Source of the DNA: an uncultured Fibrobacter sp.
GTDB lineage: Bacteria; Fibrobacterota; Fibrobacteria; Fibrobacterales; Fibrobacteraceae
Length of the DNA: 64,000 bases
Assembly (NCBI RefSeq): GCF_900316465.1
Contig: NZ_ONDD01000004.1
Location: 75,787 to 139,786, forward strand
Direction of reading: 5' to 3'
A program made the position numbers and the translations under genes. Of this stretch, positions 49,944-59,716 are shown piece by piece (positions within the stretch are counted from its first letter, which is position 1; every line of letters begins with the position of its first letter). The notes beneath the pieces were generated by a model. That model was given only the letters and a program-made list of their open reading frames with translations. It had not been told where the DNA came from and ran no database searches.

Positions 49944-50741
49944 ATGAATCTGTTTGGAATGCAACTCGACCTGTTCGGGAACAATACCGATGCTCCCAAG
50001 GAACCGGCAAAGCCGAAAGTGCCGGCTTCGGTTTCGCAGAATGGATTGGTGCATTTCAAGTACAATACCCAGCTCAAAAAGAGTATCCGTTGCAAGGGGG
50101 GAGTGCTGTTTGGCCACCCTGAGGTGATTTTGCCTGCTTACATGAAGGAGCCTGAGTTTGCGCCGGCGCGTGAGCTTGCCGCCGAATGGGCGGAACACGC
50201 CGTAAAACGCAAGACGGCGAAGAACAAGGCGATTATCAAGGATTTGGTCAGCCGCTTTTGGACATTGGTGGAACAGATTCTTGCAGACCGGGGCGATGAA
50301 TCCTTGTCAACCAAGGGCAGGCTCCCGCCGATTAAGCCCCAAGGCAAGTACCATAATTTGAACGATGTGCTTGCTGCTATCAACAGCACTTATTTTGAAG
50401 ATAAATTAACTTGCCGTATCACCTGGAGTAACCGCGTTGGCGGACTTAGTTTTCATTCGGTCCGTCAGGACCCCGTGACTGGCGAAGAATTCCATTTGAT
50501 CAGCATCAGCAAGGGTTACGATGCCGCGAACTGCCCGGAATACGCCGTGGCCGGTGTCGTGTACCATGAATGCCTGCATATTGCCATTCCGGTCGAAGTC
50601 AAGAACGGCCGTCGCATTGTGCATGGCCGTAACTTTAGACGCCGCGAACGCCAGTACATCTATTACGACGAATGGATACACTGGCACAATCACGTGCTTC
50701 CGCAGAATATCCGCAAGATGCGCCGCCATGGCGAACTCTAA
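49944..50741 (+). CDS. SprT-like zinc metalloprotease-like protein
   Basis: 265 residues. The zinc motif HECLH sits in AVAGVVYHECLHIAIP (about residues 205-217), with a possible third ligand His at about residue 228 in GRRIVHGRNFRRRE. The strand CRITWSNRVGGLSFHS and the LNDVLAAINSTYF helix before the motif match SprT-like folds, which include DNA-protein-crosslink proteases (SPRTN) and bacterial orphans. Cytoplasmic. The paired YkgJ-type gene suggests an uncharacterised two-gene unit. Substrate unknown. Confidence 0.78.
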   Translation: MNLFGMQLDLFGNNTDAPKEPAKPKVPASVSQNGLVHFKYNTQLKKSIRCKGGVLFGHPEVILPAYMKEPEFAPARELAAEWAEHAVKRKTAKNKAIIKDLVSRFWTLVEQILADRGDESLSTKGRLPPIKPQGKYHNLNDVLAAINSTYFEDKLTCRITWSNRVGGLSFHSVRQDPVTGEEFHLISISKGYDAANCPEYAVAGVVYHECLHIAIPVEVKNGRRIVHGRNFRRRERQYIYYDEWIHWHNHVLPQNIRKMRRHGEL

Positions 50742-50797
50742 AATTTCTATCTTTCTGCCGTAAATTTTAAACGTGATTTAATCACAGGATAAATACT

Positions 50798-52306
50798 ATG
50801 GCAATGCAAGATATGAACGACCAGGTGCAGGCGCGCCTCGCTAAGCTCGAAAAGTTCAAGGAAATGGGTGTGGAGGCTTATCCGCACAAGTTCAACCGCA
50901 CGCATGATTCTAAGGTTTTGAAAGAAAATAAAGCTGCCTTGATGGCTTCTGGCGAAGAAATCGCTTTCGCCGGCCGTGTGGTTCGCTTCAACCGCAAGGG
51001 CAAAATGTGCTTTATGCACCTCAAGGACCGTTACGGTCGCTTGCAGGTGGTGGTGGCCCGTGACGAAGTCGGCGAAGAAAACTACGAAGTCGTGAAGATG
51101 ACCGACCTCGGTGACTTTATCGGCGTGAATGGTTCCATGTTCGAAACCCAGACGGGTGAATACTCCGTGCACGTGAAGAAGGTGACCATGCTTTCGAAGG
51201 CCGTGCGTCCGCTTCCGGTGGCCAAGGAAAAGGTCGACGAAAACGGCAACAAGGTCGTGTTCAACGAATTTGCCGATGTGGATACCCGTTACCGCCAGCG
51301 TTATATCGATATGGCCTTGAACGACGACGTGAAGGAAGTCTTCATCAAGCGTTCCAAGATCATGCAGGCTATCCGTGAATACCTGATCGAAAAGGGATTC
51401 ATCGAAGTGGAAACTCCGACGCTCCAGCCGATTTACGGCGGTGCAAACGCCCGTCCGTTTACCACGCACCACAACGCTTGCGACATGACGCTTTACCTGC
51501 GCGTCGCTCCGGAACTTTACCTGAAACGCTGCATCGTGGGCGGCATGGAAAAGGTGTTCGAATTCTCCAAGAACTTCCGCAACGAAGGCATGGACCGCAC
51601 CCATAGCCCGGAATTCACCGGTCTCGAATTCTACGAAGCCTATGCCGACTACAACGACATGATGGTGCACTTCGAAAACATTTACGAACGCGCCTGTATT
51701 GCCGCCAACGGCACCACCAAGATTGAATACCAGGGCAAGGAAATTGACTTCAAGGCCCCGTGGCCTCGCTACAGCATGATCGAAGCCATCGAAAAGTTCG
51801 GCGGCCTCAAGGTCAACGAAATGAGCGACGACGAAATCAAGGCCAAGATGGAAGAACTCGGCGGACACCTGGATGGCGAATTCAGCCGCGGCCGCGGTAT
51901 CCTCGAACTGTTCGAGCTCACCGTGGAAGACAAGCTTATCCAGCCGATGTTCATCAAGGACATGCCGACTGAAAGTACTCCGCTCTGCAAGAAGCACCGT
52001 ACCATCGAAGGCCTTATCGAACAGTTCGAGCCGTACGCTAACGGCTGGGAACTGGGCAACGCCTATACCGAACTTAACGACCCCATCCGTCAGCGTGAAC
52101 TCCTGGAAGATCAGGTGCGCCGCGGCCGCGGTGGCGAAGGCGAAACGCACCCGATGGATGAAAACTTCATGCACGCTATCGAATCTGGCCTGCCTCCTAC
52201 CGGCGGCGTGGGCTTCGGCATCGACCGTATGGTCATGCTCCTCACGAACCAGCAGACAATCCGTGACGTGCAACTCTTCCCGCTCATGAAGCCGGAGACC
52301 TGTTAA
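50798..52306 (+). CDS. lysS: lysyl-tRNA synthetase, class II
   Basis: 502 residues, normal LysS length. An N-terminal OB-fold anticodon-binding domain (FAGRVVRFNRKGKMCFMHLK) is followed by the class II core: motif 2 KNFRNEGMDRTHSPEF and motif 3 GVGFGIDRMVMLLTN, plus TPTLQPIYGGANARPF. Charges tRNA-Lys in the cytosol. AGGA lies upstream of the ATG. The downstream lolC/E gene starts 3 bases after the stop, so lysS may be the lead gene of the Lol operon. Confidence 0.97.
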   Translation: MAMQDMNDQVQARLAKLEKFKEMGVEAYPHKFNRTHDSKVLKENKAALMASGEEIAFAGRVVRFNRKGKMCFMHLKDRYGRLQVVVARDEVGEENYEVVKMTDLGDFIGVNGSMFETQTGEYSVHVKKVTMLSKAVRPLPVAKEKVDENGNKVVFNEFADVDTRYRQRYIDMALNDDVKEVFIKRSKIMQAIREYLIEKGFIEVETPTLQPIYGGANARPFTTHHNACDMTLYLRVAPELYLKRCIVGGMEKVFEFSKNFRNEGMDRTHSPEFTGLEFYEAYADYNDMMVHFENIYERACIAANGTTKIEYQGKEIDFKAPWPRYSMIEAIEKFGGLKVNEMSDDEIKAKMEELGGHLDGEFSRGRGILELFELTVEDKLIQPMFIKDMPTESTPLCKKHRTIEGLIEQFEPYANGWELGNAYTELNDPIRQRELLEDQVRRGRGGEGETHPMDENFMHAIESGLPPTGGVGFGIDRMVMLLTNQQTIRDVQLFPLMKPETC

Positions 52307-52309
52307 TTA

Positions 52310-53557
52310 ATGCATAAGTTGGAATGGCTCATCGCCTGGCGTTACTTAGGGGCTCAACGTAAGAGTCTCTTTGTATCGCTTATCGGTATCTTTAGTATGC
52401 TGGGAGTTTCCATTGGCGTGTTTGCGCTGGTGGTGGCCCTTGCCGCAGTAAATGGTTTCGAAGAAGAAGTCACCGCCCAGATGATTGGCAAAGACGCTCA
52501 CTTCGAAGTGATGGCGTACAACGGCGATTTTATCGCGCCGTATGACAGTCTCATCAAAGAAGTGCGTAGCCGCGATTCACGTGTGGTGGCATCGTCTCCG
52601 TTTATCATTTACAAGGTGGGCGTGAGCTCCAAGAAAGTAAACGACGGTATCGTAATCTATGGTATCGAAACCGAAACGGCGAAGGGCGTTACTGACATTC
52701 ATAAGTATATCAAGTGGGGCAATTACTCCGTCGACAGTCTTGAAGACTTGAGCGGAACGCTCCGCCCTGGAATCATTTTGGGTTCTGGCCTTGCCAATAG
52801 GCTTCGGGTGGTGGTTGGCGATAAACTCGTGTTGCAGACCTTCCAAAGCCCCGACGCCATGGTCACAAGCGGTGGCCCGAAAATGATGATGTGCGTAGTG
52901 AGTGGTATCTTTGAAACGGGTACTTACGAATACGATGGAAACCTTGCTTACGTAGGCATTCCGGAGCTCCAGAAGTTACTTGGCCTCGATGACGTGGTGA
53001 CTGGTATCCAGTTCCGCCTGAATAACCATTGGCTTGCGGGCGAGGCGGTGGATAGCCTTGCCTCTTGGCTCGGTTATCCGTATTACGCCATGGATTGGAA
53101 AACGAAAAACATCACGCTCCTCAAGTGGATGAACTATGAAAAGTTCATTGTGGCGGCGGTGATTTGCCTCATCATTTTGGTGGCTGCATTCAATATCATC
53201 AGTAGCTTGATTATGGTGGTGATTGACAAGACCAAGGAAATCGGCATCCTCCGCAGCATGGGCTTGAGCAAAGGTAGCGTGATGCGCGTCTTTATGCTCA
53301 TGGGCAGCTTTATTGGCGTGGGTGGTACGATTGTGGGTGGCACCATTGGCCTTGTGCTTTGCAAGTTGCAAGAGGCTTATCACTTTATCAAGCTCCCGGG
53401 TGATGTCTACGTGATTCCGTACTTCCCGATTTCGGTGCACATTCTTGACGTGATTTTGATTTTTGTAATTAGCATTGCGCTTTGTGTTCTGGCGACTTTG
53501 TTGCCGGCATGGAAGGCTAGCCGCTTGGATCCGGTGGGGGCTATTAGACATGAGTAG
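52310..53557 (+). CDS. lipoprotein-releasing ABC transporter permease, LolC/LolE family
   Basis: 415 residues. N-terminal helix (LFVSLIGIFSMLGVSIGVFAL), large periplasmic domain, and three C-terminal helices (IVAAVICLIILVAAFNIISS, MLMGSFIGVGGTIVGGTIG, IFVISIALCVLATLLPA), the FtsX-like layout of LolC/LolE; KEIGILRSMG is typical. With LolD it extracts outer-membrane lipoproteins for LolA, which suits this lipoprotein-rich organism. Only one permease gene is present, so it probably works as a homodimer (LolF-like). The lolD start overlaps by eight bases. Confidence 0.9.
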   Translation: MHKLEWLIAWRYLGAQRKSLFVSLIGIFSMLGVSIGVFALVVALAAVNGFEEEVTAQMIGKDAHFEVMAYNGDFIAPYDSLIKEVRSRDSRVVASSPFIIYKVGVSSKKVNDGIVIYGIETETAKGVTDIHKYIKWGNYSVDSLEDLSGTLRPGIILGSGLANRLRVVVGDKLVLQTFQSPDAMVTSGGPKMMMCVVSGIFETGTYEYDGNLAYVGIPELQKLLGLDDVVTGIQFRLNNHWLAGEAVDSLASWLGYPYYAMDWKTKNITLLKWMNYEKFIVAAVICLIILVAAFNIISSLIMVVIDKTKEIGILRSMGLSKGSVMRVFMLMGSFIGVGGTIVGGTIGLVLCKLQEAYHFIKLPGDVYVIPYFPISVHILDVILIFVISIALCVLATLLPAWKASRLDPVGAIRHE

Positions 53558-54221
53558 TTTACTGCAAACGGTTGACCTCCGTCGAGAATTTTCTGAAACG
53601 GGCGAAAAGCTTGAAATCCTCAAGGGCGTGAACTTCTCCATGGAAGAAGGCGAACTTGTGGCCCTTACGGGTTCTTCGGGTTCGGGAAAGTCGACCTTCT
53701 TGAATTTGGTGGGAATGCTTGATACACCGACTTCTGGCGAAATCCTTTTTAAGGGCAAGGCTCTTTCCAAATTCAATGACGCTGAACGCGACCGTTACCA
53801 CCGTGTGCAGGTGGGCTTTGTGTTCCAGTTCCATCACTTGTTGAGCGAATTTACGGCGATTGAAAACGTGTGCGTGCCGGGCCGCATTCTCGGGACTTCT
53901 GAAAAGGAATGCAAGGAACGTGCCGCGATGCTTTTGGAAACGGTGGGCCTCAAGGACCGCTTCAAGCATTTGCCGCGAGAACTCAGCGGCGGTGAACGCC
54001 AGCGCGTGGCCATTGCCCGTGCACTCATGAACCATCCGGACTTGGTGCTGGCCGACGAACCGAGCGGCAACCTCGATGAGGCGAATTCCGCGATGCTGAA
54101 CGAATTGATTGGCGAACTCAACGAAAAGTTTAATCAGGCTTTCTTGATTGTGACGCACGACGAAAAATTGGCTAGTTTTGCAAAAAGACGTGTCGTGATG
54201 CACGGTGGCGTCATTCAGTAG
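53550..54221 (+). CDS. lolD: lipoprotein-releasing ABC transporter ATPase LolD
   Basis: 223 residues from the ATG at 53550, which overlaps the permease stop by eight bases; an in-frame upstream reading into the permease gene is rejected. Walker A GSSGSGKSTFLN (about residues 41-52), signature LSGGERQRVAIARAL, Walker B DLVLADEPSGNLD and the switch histidine THDEKL. The 223-residue size is normal. Cytoplasmic partner of the adjacent permease. Confidence 0.95.
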   Translation: MSSLLQTVDLRREFSETGEKLEILKGVNFSMEEGELVALTGSSGSGKSTFLNLVGMLDTPTSGEILFKGKALSKFNDAERDRYHRVQVGFVFQFHHLLSEFTAIENVCVPGRILGTSEKECKERAAMLLETVGLKDRFKHLPRELSGGERQRVAIARALMNHPDLVLADEPSGNLDEANSAMLNELIGELNEKFNQAFLIVTHDEKLASFAKRRVVMHGGVIQ

Positions 54222-54234
54222 CTTAAGGAGAAAT

Positions 54235-56745
54235 ATGTCTGATATCAACGGTATTTTTTCGAAGAAAGCAAAGGCTGTTTTGCAGGCTGCCCGCATTGCG
54301 GCCCGCAACTTGGGTAGCGACAGCGTTACGACCGAGCATTTGCTGCTCGGCCTGGTACGTGAAGATTCCGGCTTTGCCGCCGAAACCTTGCGTGCGCTTA
54401 AGATTAATTTGAATGAACTTGGCGAAAATGTGCAGCGCTCGTTGACCACAAATGGTGGCATTATGACTGTAGGCGATGCCCATGGAGCTTTGCTTTCTTT
54501 TACAACTCGTTGTAAGGCAGCCCTTTTTAATGCGGCTAAGATTGCCAAAGAAGAAGGCGACCAGTACATTGGTCCCGAACACTTGATGCTTGCCATTTTG
54601 CAGCAGGCCGAATCTCCGGCCGCGGGCACGCTTTCGACTTTTGGCGTGACCTATGAAAGTTTTGAAAATGCCTTGCAGCAGATCAAGCGCGAGGCGATGA
54701 ACGGCCAGCCCTCTGGTGAAGAGGGCGAGGGCATGGAAGGCGATGACCGCTTTATGGGACAAGGCCGCGGTGGCGATACCCGCCAGCAGGTGCGTAGCCA
54801 GAGCCGTTCCAAGACGCCGATTCTCGACCACTTTGGTCGCGACTTGACGGCGCTTGCCAAACAGGGCAAACTCGACCCGATTATCGGTCGCGGTCGCGAA
54901 ATTGAACGTTTGATTCAGATTCTTTGTCGCCGCAAAAAGAACAACCCGGCCCTCATCGGTGAACCGGGCGTGGGTAAGACGGCGATTATCGAAGGCCTTG
55001 CTCAGAAGATTGTCCAGAAAAAGATCCCGGAACTCTTGATGAACAAGCGCGTGGTTACACTCGACGTGGCTGCCATGGTGGCAGGCACTAAGTACCGCGG
55101 CCAGTTTGAAGAACGCGTGAAGGGCCTGATTATGGAACTCCAGCGCGTGGACAATTCGGTAATCTTGTTTATTGACGAACTCCATACGATTGTGGGCGCG
55201 GGCGGTTCCGAAGGTAGCCTTGATGCCAGCAATATCTTTAAGCCGGCGCTCGCCCGAGGCGAACTCCAGTGCATTGGTGCCACGACGATCGATGAATACC
55301 GCAAGTACATTGAAAAAGATGCCGCGCTTGAACGCCGCTTCCAGACGATTGTCGTGAATCCGCCTAATTCCGAAGATTCTATCCAGATTTTGGAAGGGCT
55401 GCGCCCGAAGTACGAGCAGCACCACAACGCGGTGACGCTTGCCGAACGCTACATTACCGACCGATTCTTACCGGACAAGGCCATCGACGTGCTCGACGAA
55501 GCCGGTGCCCGCGTGCGCTTGAATTCGATTCGTACGCCGCAAGACCTTAAAGAAATGGAAGACGAACTTGCCGCGACCATGCAAAAGAAGGAAGAGGCCA
55601 TTGCAGACCAGCAGTACGAAACTGCAGCCACTCTCCGCGACAAGATTGAAGATTTGACGAACCGCATCGCTGAACGCCGCGAAGCCTTGAATAAAGAAGA
55701 CTCTGCGGACTTCCCGATTGTCGACGAAAACGAAATTCGCGATTGCATTAGCAAGATGACGGGCATTCCTGTGAGCCGCCTCGCTGGAGAAGAAACTCAG
55801 AAACTCCTGAAGCTCGGCGACGAAATCAAGGAACGCGTGATTGGCCAGGACCAGGCTGTAGACGCCGTCGTGAAAGCCATTCGCCGTACTCGCGCAGGCA
55901 TTCGCGACACCAAGCGCCCCATGGGCAGCTTCTTGTTCCTCGGCCCCACAGGTGTGGGTAAGACGGAGCTTGCAAAGGTTCTCAGCCAGAGTCTGTTTGG
56001 CAGCGAAGATTCCATGATTCGTATCGACATGAGCGAATACATGGAAAAGCATAGCGTGAGTCGTTTGATTGGTGCGCCTCCGGGATACGTCGGCTTTGAA
56101 GATAACGGTGGCCAGCTCAGCGAAAAGGTGCGCAAACGCCCGTATTGCGTGGTGCTCCTCGACGAAATTGAAAAGGCTCATCCGGACATTTATAATTTGC
56201 TCTTGCAGATTTTGGACGACGGTATCCTTACGGATAGCTACGGCCGTAAAATCAACTTCAAGAATACCATCATCATCATGACGAGTAACGCGGGCGCTCG
56301 CGAAGTGCGCCACAGCTCGGGCATGGGTTTCACCAAGATGGGCGAGACCGACGACTACGAACGTATGGAAACCGCCATCCGCGAAGAAGTCAAGCGCGTG
56401 TTCTCTCCGGAATTCTTGAACCGTGTCGATGAACAGATTGTGTTCCGCCCGCTGACCAAGAAGGACCTTTCTTCTGTCGTAGACATTCAGCTGACCTTCT
56501 TGCAGAAGAACTTGTCTGAACGCGGAATCCTTCTGGAAGTTTCCGAAGCTGCCAAGGAATTCATTGTTTCGCACAACTACGATTCTGCACTCGGCGCGCG
56601 CCCGATTCGCCGCTCCATTCAGAACCTGGTCGAAGACGAAATTGCCGAAGGCTTGCTGCTTGGAATCTACAAGGACTTCACGACGATTTCGATCGATGTT
56701 GAAAACAACAAGCTCAAGTTCACGTCAGAGGCATTGCCGAGTTAA
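54235..56745 (+). CDS. clpC: ATP-dependent Clp protease ATP-binding subunit ClpC
   Basis: 836 residues from the ATG at 54235 (AAGGAG upstream). Clp N-domain (KAVLQAARIAARNLGSDSVT), first AAA+ with GEPGVGKTAIIEGL, UVR domain (EEAIADQQYETAATLRDKIE, about residues 448-480), second AAA+ with GPTGVGKTELAKVL, and a C-terminal ring-closing region. The UVR insert separates it from ClpA/ClpB and marks ClpC. Works with ClpP in protein quality control; ClpP and an adaptor such as McsB are not in the window. It follows lolD after 13 bases. Confidence 0.95.
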   Translation: MSDINGIFSKKAKAVLQAARIAARNLGSDSVTTEHLLLGLVREDSGFAAETLRALKINLNELGENVQRSLTTNGGIMTVGDAHGALLSFTTRCKAALFNAAKIAKEEGDQYIGPEHLMLAILQQAESPAAGTLSTFGVTYESFENALQQIKREAMNGQPSGEEGEGMEGDDRFMGQGRGGDTRQQVRSQSRSKTPILDHFGRDLTALAKQGKLDPIIGRGREIERLIQILCRRKKNNPALIGEPGVGKTAIIEGLAQKIVQKKIPELLMNKRVVTLDVAAMVAGTKYRGQFEERVKGLIMELQRVDNSVILFIDELHTIVGAGGSEGSLDASNIFKPALARGELQCIGATTIDEYRKYIEKDAALERRFQTIVVNPPNSEDSIQILEGLRPKYEQHHNAVTLAERYITDRFLPDKAIDVLDEAGARVRLNSIRTPQDLKEMEDELAATMQKKEEAIADQQYETAATLRDKIEDLTNRIAERREALNKEDSADFPIVDENEIRDCISKMTGIPVSRLAGEETQKLLKLGDEIKERVIGQDQAVDAVVKAIRRTRAGIRDTKRPMGSFLFLGPTGVGKTELAKVLSQSLFGSEDSMIRIDMSEYMEKHSVSRLIGAPPGYVGFEDNGGQLSEKVRKRPYCVVLLDEIEKAHPDIYNLLLQILDDGILTDSYGRKINFKNTIIIMTSNAGAREVRHSSGMGFTKMGETDDYERMETAIREEVKRVFSPEFLNRVDEQIVFRPLTKKDLSSVVDIQLTFLQKNLSERGILLEVSEAAKEFIVSHNYDSALGARPIRRSIQNLVEDEIAEGLLLGIYKDFTTISIDVENNKLKFTSEALPS

Positions 56746-56805
56746 ATCGGAATTAACTATATTTCCGCTCGAAAAATTTCAACACTAAACCCAAGAGGTT
56801 ATACA

Positions 56806-57447
56806 ATGGCTAAAATTCCTGCAGTTCTTATCTTTGGCGCACCGGGTTCCGGCAAGGGTACCGTTGGCGCAAAGCTCGCTGCTACTACGTCCCTCAAGCA
56901 CATTTCCACGGGTGACATCTTCCGTGGCATTGCTCCTTCCAGCGAATCTGGCAAGCTCCTCGCTTCTTATTCTAGCAAGGGCCTCTTGGTTCCGGACGAA
57001 GCCACTGTCGAAATTTTCGGTCGTTTCATCGAAGGCCTCATCAATACGAACAAGGTGAACCCGGATAAGGATACCCTCCTCCTCGACGGTATTCCTCGCA
57101 CGGTTGCACAGGTCAAGCTCATCGAATCCGTGGTCGACGTGAAGCACATCTTCGTGCTCGACATCAAGGACGAAAAGACCATCGTGGCACGCCTCCTGAA
57201 CCGCGCCAAGATCGAAGGTCGTAAGGATGACGCTGACGAAGCTGTGATCAAGAACCGCCTCAAGGTTTACAAGGAATCTACCGCTAAGGTTCTCGGCAAG
57301 TACAGCAAGTCTATCATCAGCCGCATCAATGGCGACAACACTCCGGACGAAGTGTTCTGCGACACTCTCGCTGCCTACGTGAAGTTCTGCAAGGCTTCTA
57401 ATAAGACCGCAAAGGCCAAAAAGCCTGCTTGCAAAAAGGCTAAGTAA
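56806..57447 (+). CDS. adk: adenylate kinase
   Basis: 213 residues. P-loop GAPGSGKGT (residues 11-19), HISTGDIFR, DGIPRTVAQ (the usual form is DGFPRT). The LID is short, without zinc cysteines (LNRAKIEGRKDDADEAVIKN). Interconverts ATP+AMP and 2 ADP in the cytosol. The last 20 residues are a Lys/Ala/Cys tail (ASNKTAKAKKPACKKAK), an uncommon addition. AAGAGG precedes the ATG. A terminator follows. Confidence 0.93.
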   Translation: MAKIPAVLIFGAPGSGKGTVGAKLAATTSLKHISTGDIFRGIAPSSESGKLLASYSSKGLLVPDEATVEIFGRFIEGLINTNKVNPDKDTLLLDGIPRTVAQVKLIESVVDVKHIFVLDIKDEKTIVARLLNRAKIEGRKDDADEAVIKNRLKVYKESTAKVLGKYSKSIISRINGDNTPDEVFCDTLAAYVKFCKASNKTAKAKKPACKKAK

Positions 57448-57473
57448 TCTAACTTAAGCCAAAAAGCTTAAAG

Positions 57474-57497
57474 AGACCGAGGGGTAATCCTCGGTCT
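57474..57497 (+). terminator. intrinsic terminator after adk
   Basis: 9-pair stem (57474-57482 with 57489-57497), loop GGTAAT, then TTTTCTTGTTTTT. Confidence 0.85.
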
Positions 57498-57517
57498 TTT
57501 CTTGTTTTTCTATTTTT

Positions 57518-59707
57518 ATGAAAGAAGAACAAGAAAGGATGAAAATGGAACCGAATAATCAGTATAATTCTACAGGCTCTACTTCCTCTGCAAAGCACAA
57601 GGACGATGATGAAATTGATATCCTTGAAGTCTTGAGCTTGCTGTTGAAGCATAAGCTGTTTTTGGCTTGTTGTATAGTTCTCGGTTGCGCTGCGGGTTTC
57701 CTGGCTTCGAACTGGATGCGCCCGCAGTTTACGAGTGATGCTCTTTTGCAGATTGATGTGAAGGGAAACAAGGCCGGAAAGGCTATGGGTGAAATGGGTG
57801 CCCTTTTGGATGTGGCATCGCCTGCTGAAGCTGAAATTGAACTTTTGAAGAGCCGCATGGTGCTGACCTATGTGGTGGAACAGGAACGTCTCTGCTTTAA
57901 TGCCTACCCGAAGGGCGCTATCGATCGCTTGCTCCATCAGGAAGGCCGAATGGATCTTGAAGATCTTTATATCCCTGAAATTGCCCGCATCGAGAAGTGG
58001 ACCGCCGAAGTCGTGGGTGATAATGAATTCGCCGTTTACACGCCTGAAGGTGTAAAGCTTTTGCAGGGAAAAGTGGGCGAGCCTCTCGCGGCTCCCTATG
58101 GTGGCGATACGCTTAGAATTCATGTCAAGCATTTGCTTGCAAGGCCCGGTCAGCTCTTTGTGCTTGCCCAGTCCGAACCGCTGGATGCAGTCCGAGGCTT
58201 GGTCAAAAAGCTCGATGTTGCTGAAAGGGGTAAGCAGACGGGCATCATCGGTGTGTCTTACACAGACCGCTATGCAGACAAGGCTGCTTCTGTCTTGAAT
58301 ACGATTGCAAATATCTATCTGCGCCAGAATGTGGAAATGCGTAGTGCCGAAGCTGAAAAGACTTTGGAATTCCTGGAAGAACAGCTCCCGGGCGTGAAGG
58401 CCAAGCTTGATACGGCCGAAAAGAAACTGGCTGATTACCGCTTGAAGATCGGCTCTGTGGACATGACGGGTGAAACTAGGGTTCACTTGGAAAAGGTCAC
58501 GGAATTGGAAAAGCAGGTTCTGGAATTGGAACAGCAACGCCAGGAAGCGACTCGCTTGTTCAAGGAAGAACACCCGGCTGTCCAGACGATTATGCAGCAG
58601 CAGAGCCGTCTGCGTTCCGAACTTTCCCGTTTGAAGAAGTCTGCTGAAAACATGCCGCGTACCCAGCAAGACGTGATGAGCTTGCAAGAAGAAGTGGCGG
58701 TGAACAATGCCCAGTACACGGCCATGCTGAACAATATCCAGCAGCTCCGTGTGGTGCGTGCCGGCGAAGTGGGTAACGTACGCATTGTGGACTATGCCCA
58801 GATTGAACGCAAGCCTTCCAAGCCGAATAAGAAGGTGATCTTTGCCGGTTGCGTGGGTGGCGCATTCCTTTTGGGAGCTTTGCTGATTTACCTGTTGCAG
58901 ATGACCAAGCGCGGTGTTCGCAGCTCTCTTGAAATTGAACGTGAAACGGGCATTAGCGTTTACGCCAAGATTCCGAAGGCTGAAAATGCAATTCTTTCGA
59001 AGCGTAACAAGGGTAAGAATACCAAGCCCCTTGTGGAAGACGATCCTGATTCGCCCTCCAGCGAAGCGCTCCGTTCCCTGTATACGGCTATTGAATTTGC
59101 AACGTCTGACTTGCACGTGATGATGGTGACCGGTATGGTGCCTGGCGTGGGTAAGTCCTTTGTCTCCAAGAACGTTTCGGCTCTCTTTGCGGGTTCTGGC
59201 AAAAAGACTTTGCTCATCGATGCCGACATGCGTCGCGGTGTGGTGTATAGCCATCACAAGCAGGGCCTTGGCGATGTGCTCTCGGGCCATTGCTCCTTGG
59301 ATAGCGCCGTTGCCGATTCCATTACCAAGAACCTTTATGTGCTTGGTGCCGGTAAGACTGATGTGTCGCCGAGTGAACTCTTGCGCGGTGATAATTTCAA
59401 GAATCTTTTGGATGAAGCAAAGACCAAGTTTGATATCGTGATTGTGGATACGCCGCCTCTGGAACTGGTGACGGATTCTGAACTGATTTACCCGATTGTT
59501 GATTTTGCCCTGTTCGTACTCCACTATGGCAAGCATACGATGGATCAAATCAAGGAATCCATGATGAAACTAGACCGCTGCTGTGAAGGTAAGCCGCGCG
59601 CATTTGTAATGAACCATTGCGAATCCGACGGACACGGCTACGGTTACGGTGGCTACGGCTATTACGGCAAGTATAGCTATTACGGTAAAGACAAAAAGAA
59701 AAAGTAA
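57518..59707 (+). CDS. Wzc-like polysaccharide co-polymerase with tyrosine autokinase domain
   Basis: 729 residues from the ATG at 57518; the ATG at 57545 has a better ribosome site (AAAGGA) and is an alternative start. A Wzz-like N-terminal domain spans two helices (KHKLFLACCIVLGCAAGFLA and VIFAGCVGGAFLLGALLIYL) with a long periplasmic coiled coil between. The cytoplasmic BY-kinase follows: Walker A MVPGVGKSFVSKN, Walker A' LLIDADMRRG and Walker B FDIVIVDTPP. The C-terminus is a Tyr/Gly cluster (GYGYGGYGYYGKYSYYGK), the autophosphorylation tail. Controls chain length and export of surface polysaccharide, linking it to the glycosyltransferase block at 1-3358 and the Wzi-like protein. No Wza gene nearby. 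Confidence 0.93.
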   Translation: MKEEQERMKMEPNNQYNSTGSTSSAKHKDDDEIDILEVLSLLLKHKLFLACCIVLGCAAGFLASNWMRPQFTSDALLQIDVKGNKAGKAMGEMGALLDVASPAEAEIELLKSRMVLTYVVEQERLCFNAYPKGAIDRLLHQEGRMDLEDLYIPEIARIEKWTAEVVGDNEFAVYTPEGVKLLQGKVGEPLAAPYGGDTLRIHVKHLLARPGQLFVLAQSEPLDAVRGLVKKLDVAERGKQTGIIGVSYTDRYADKAASVLNTIANIYLRQNVEMRSAEAEKTLEFLEEQLPGVKAKLDTAEKKLADYRLKIGSVDMTGETRVHLEKVTELEKQVLELEQQRQEATRLFKEEHPAVQTIMQQQSRLRSELSRLKKSAENMPRTQQDVMSLQEEVAVNNAQYTAMLNNIQQLRVVRAGEVGNVRIVDYAQIERKPSKPNKKVIFAGCVGGAFLLGALLIYLLQMTKRGVRSSLEIERETGISVYAKIPKAENAILSKRNKGKNTKPLVEDDPDSPSSEALRSLYTAIEFATSDLHVMMVTGMVPGVGKSFVSKNVSALFAGSGKKTLLIDADMRRGVVYSHHKQGLGDVLSGHCSLDSAVADSITKNLYVLGAGKTDVSPSELLRGDNFKNLLDEAKTKFDIVIVDTPPLELVTDSELIYPIVDFALFVLHYGKHTMDQIKESMMKLDRCCEGKPRAFVMNHCESDGHGYGYGGYGYYGKYSYYGKDKKKK

Positions 59708-59716
59708 TTATAGCTC

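Noticed and set aside
57449..59548. Long open frame (699 codons) on the minus strand opposite the Wzc-like gene
   Set aside because: It mirrors the plus-strand gene codon for codon, has His/Arg/Phe-rich composition typical of reversed GAA/AAG-rich coding, and lacks any domain. The plus-strand gene has clear kinase motifs.
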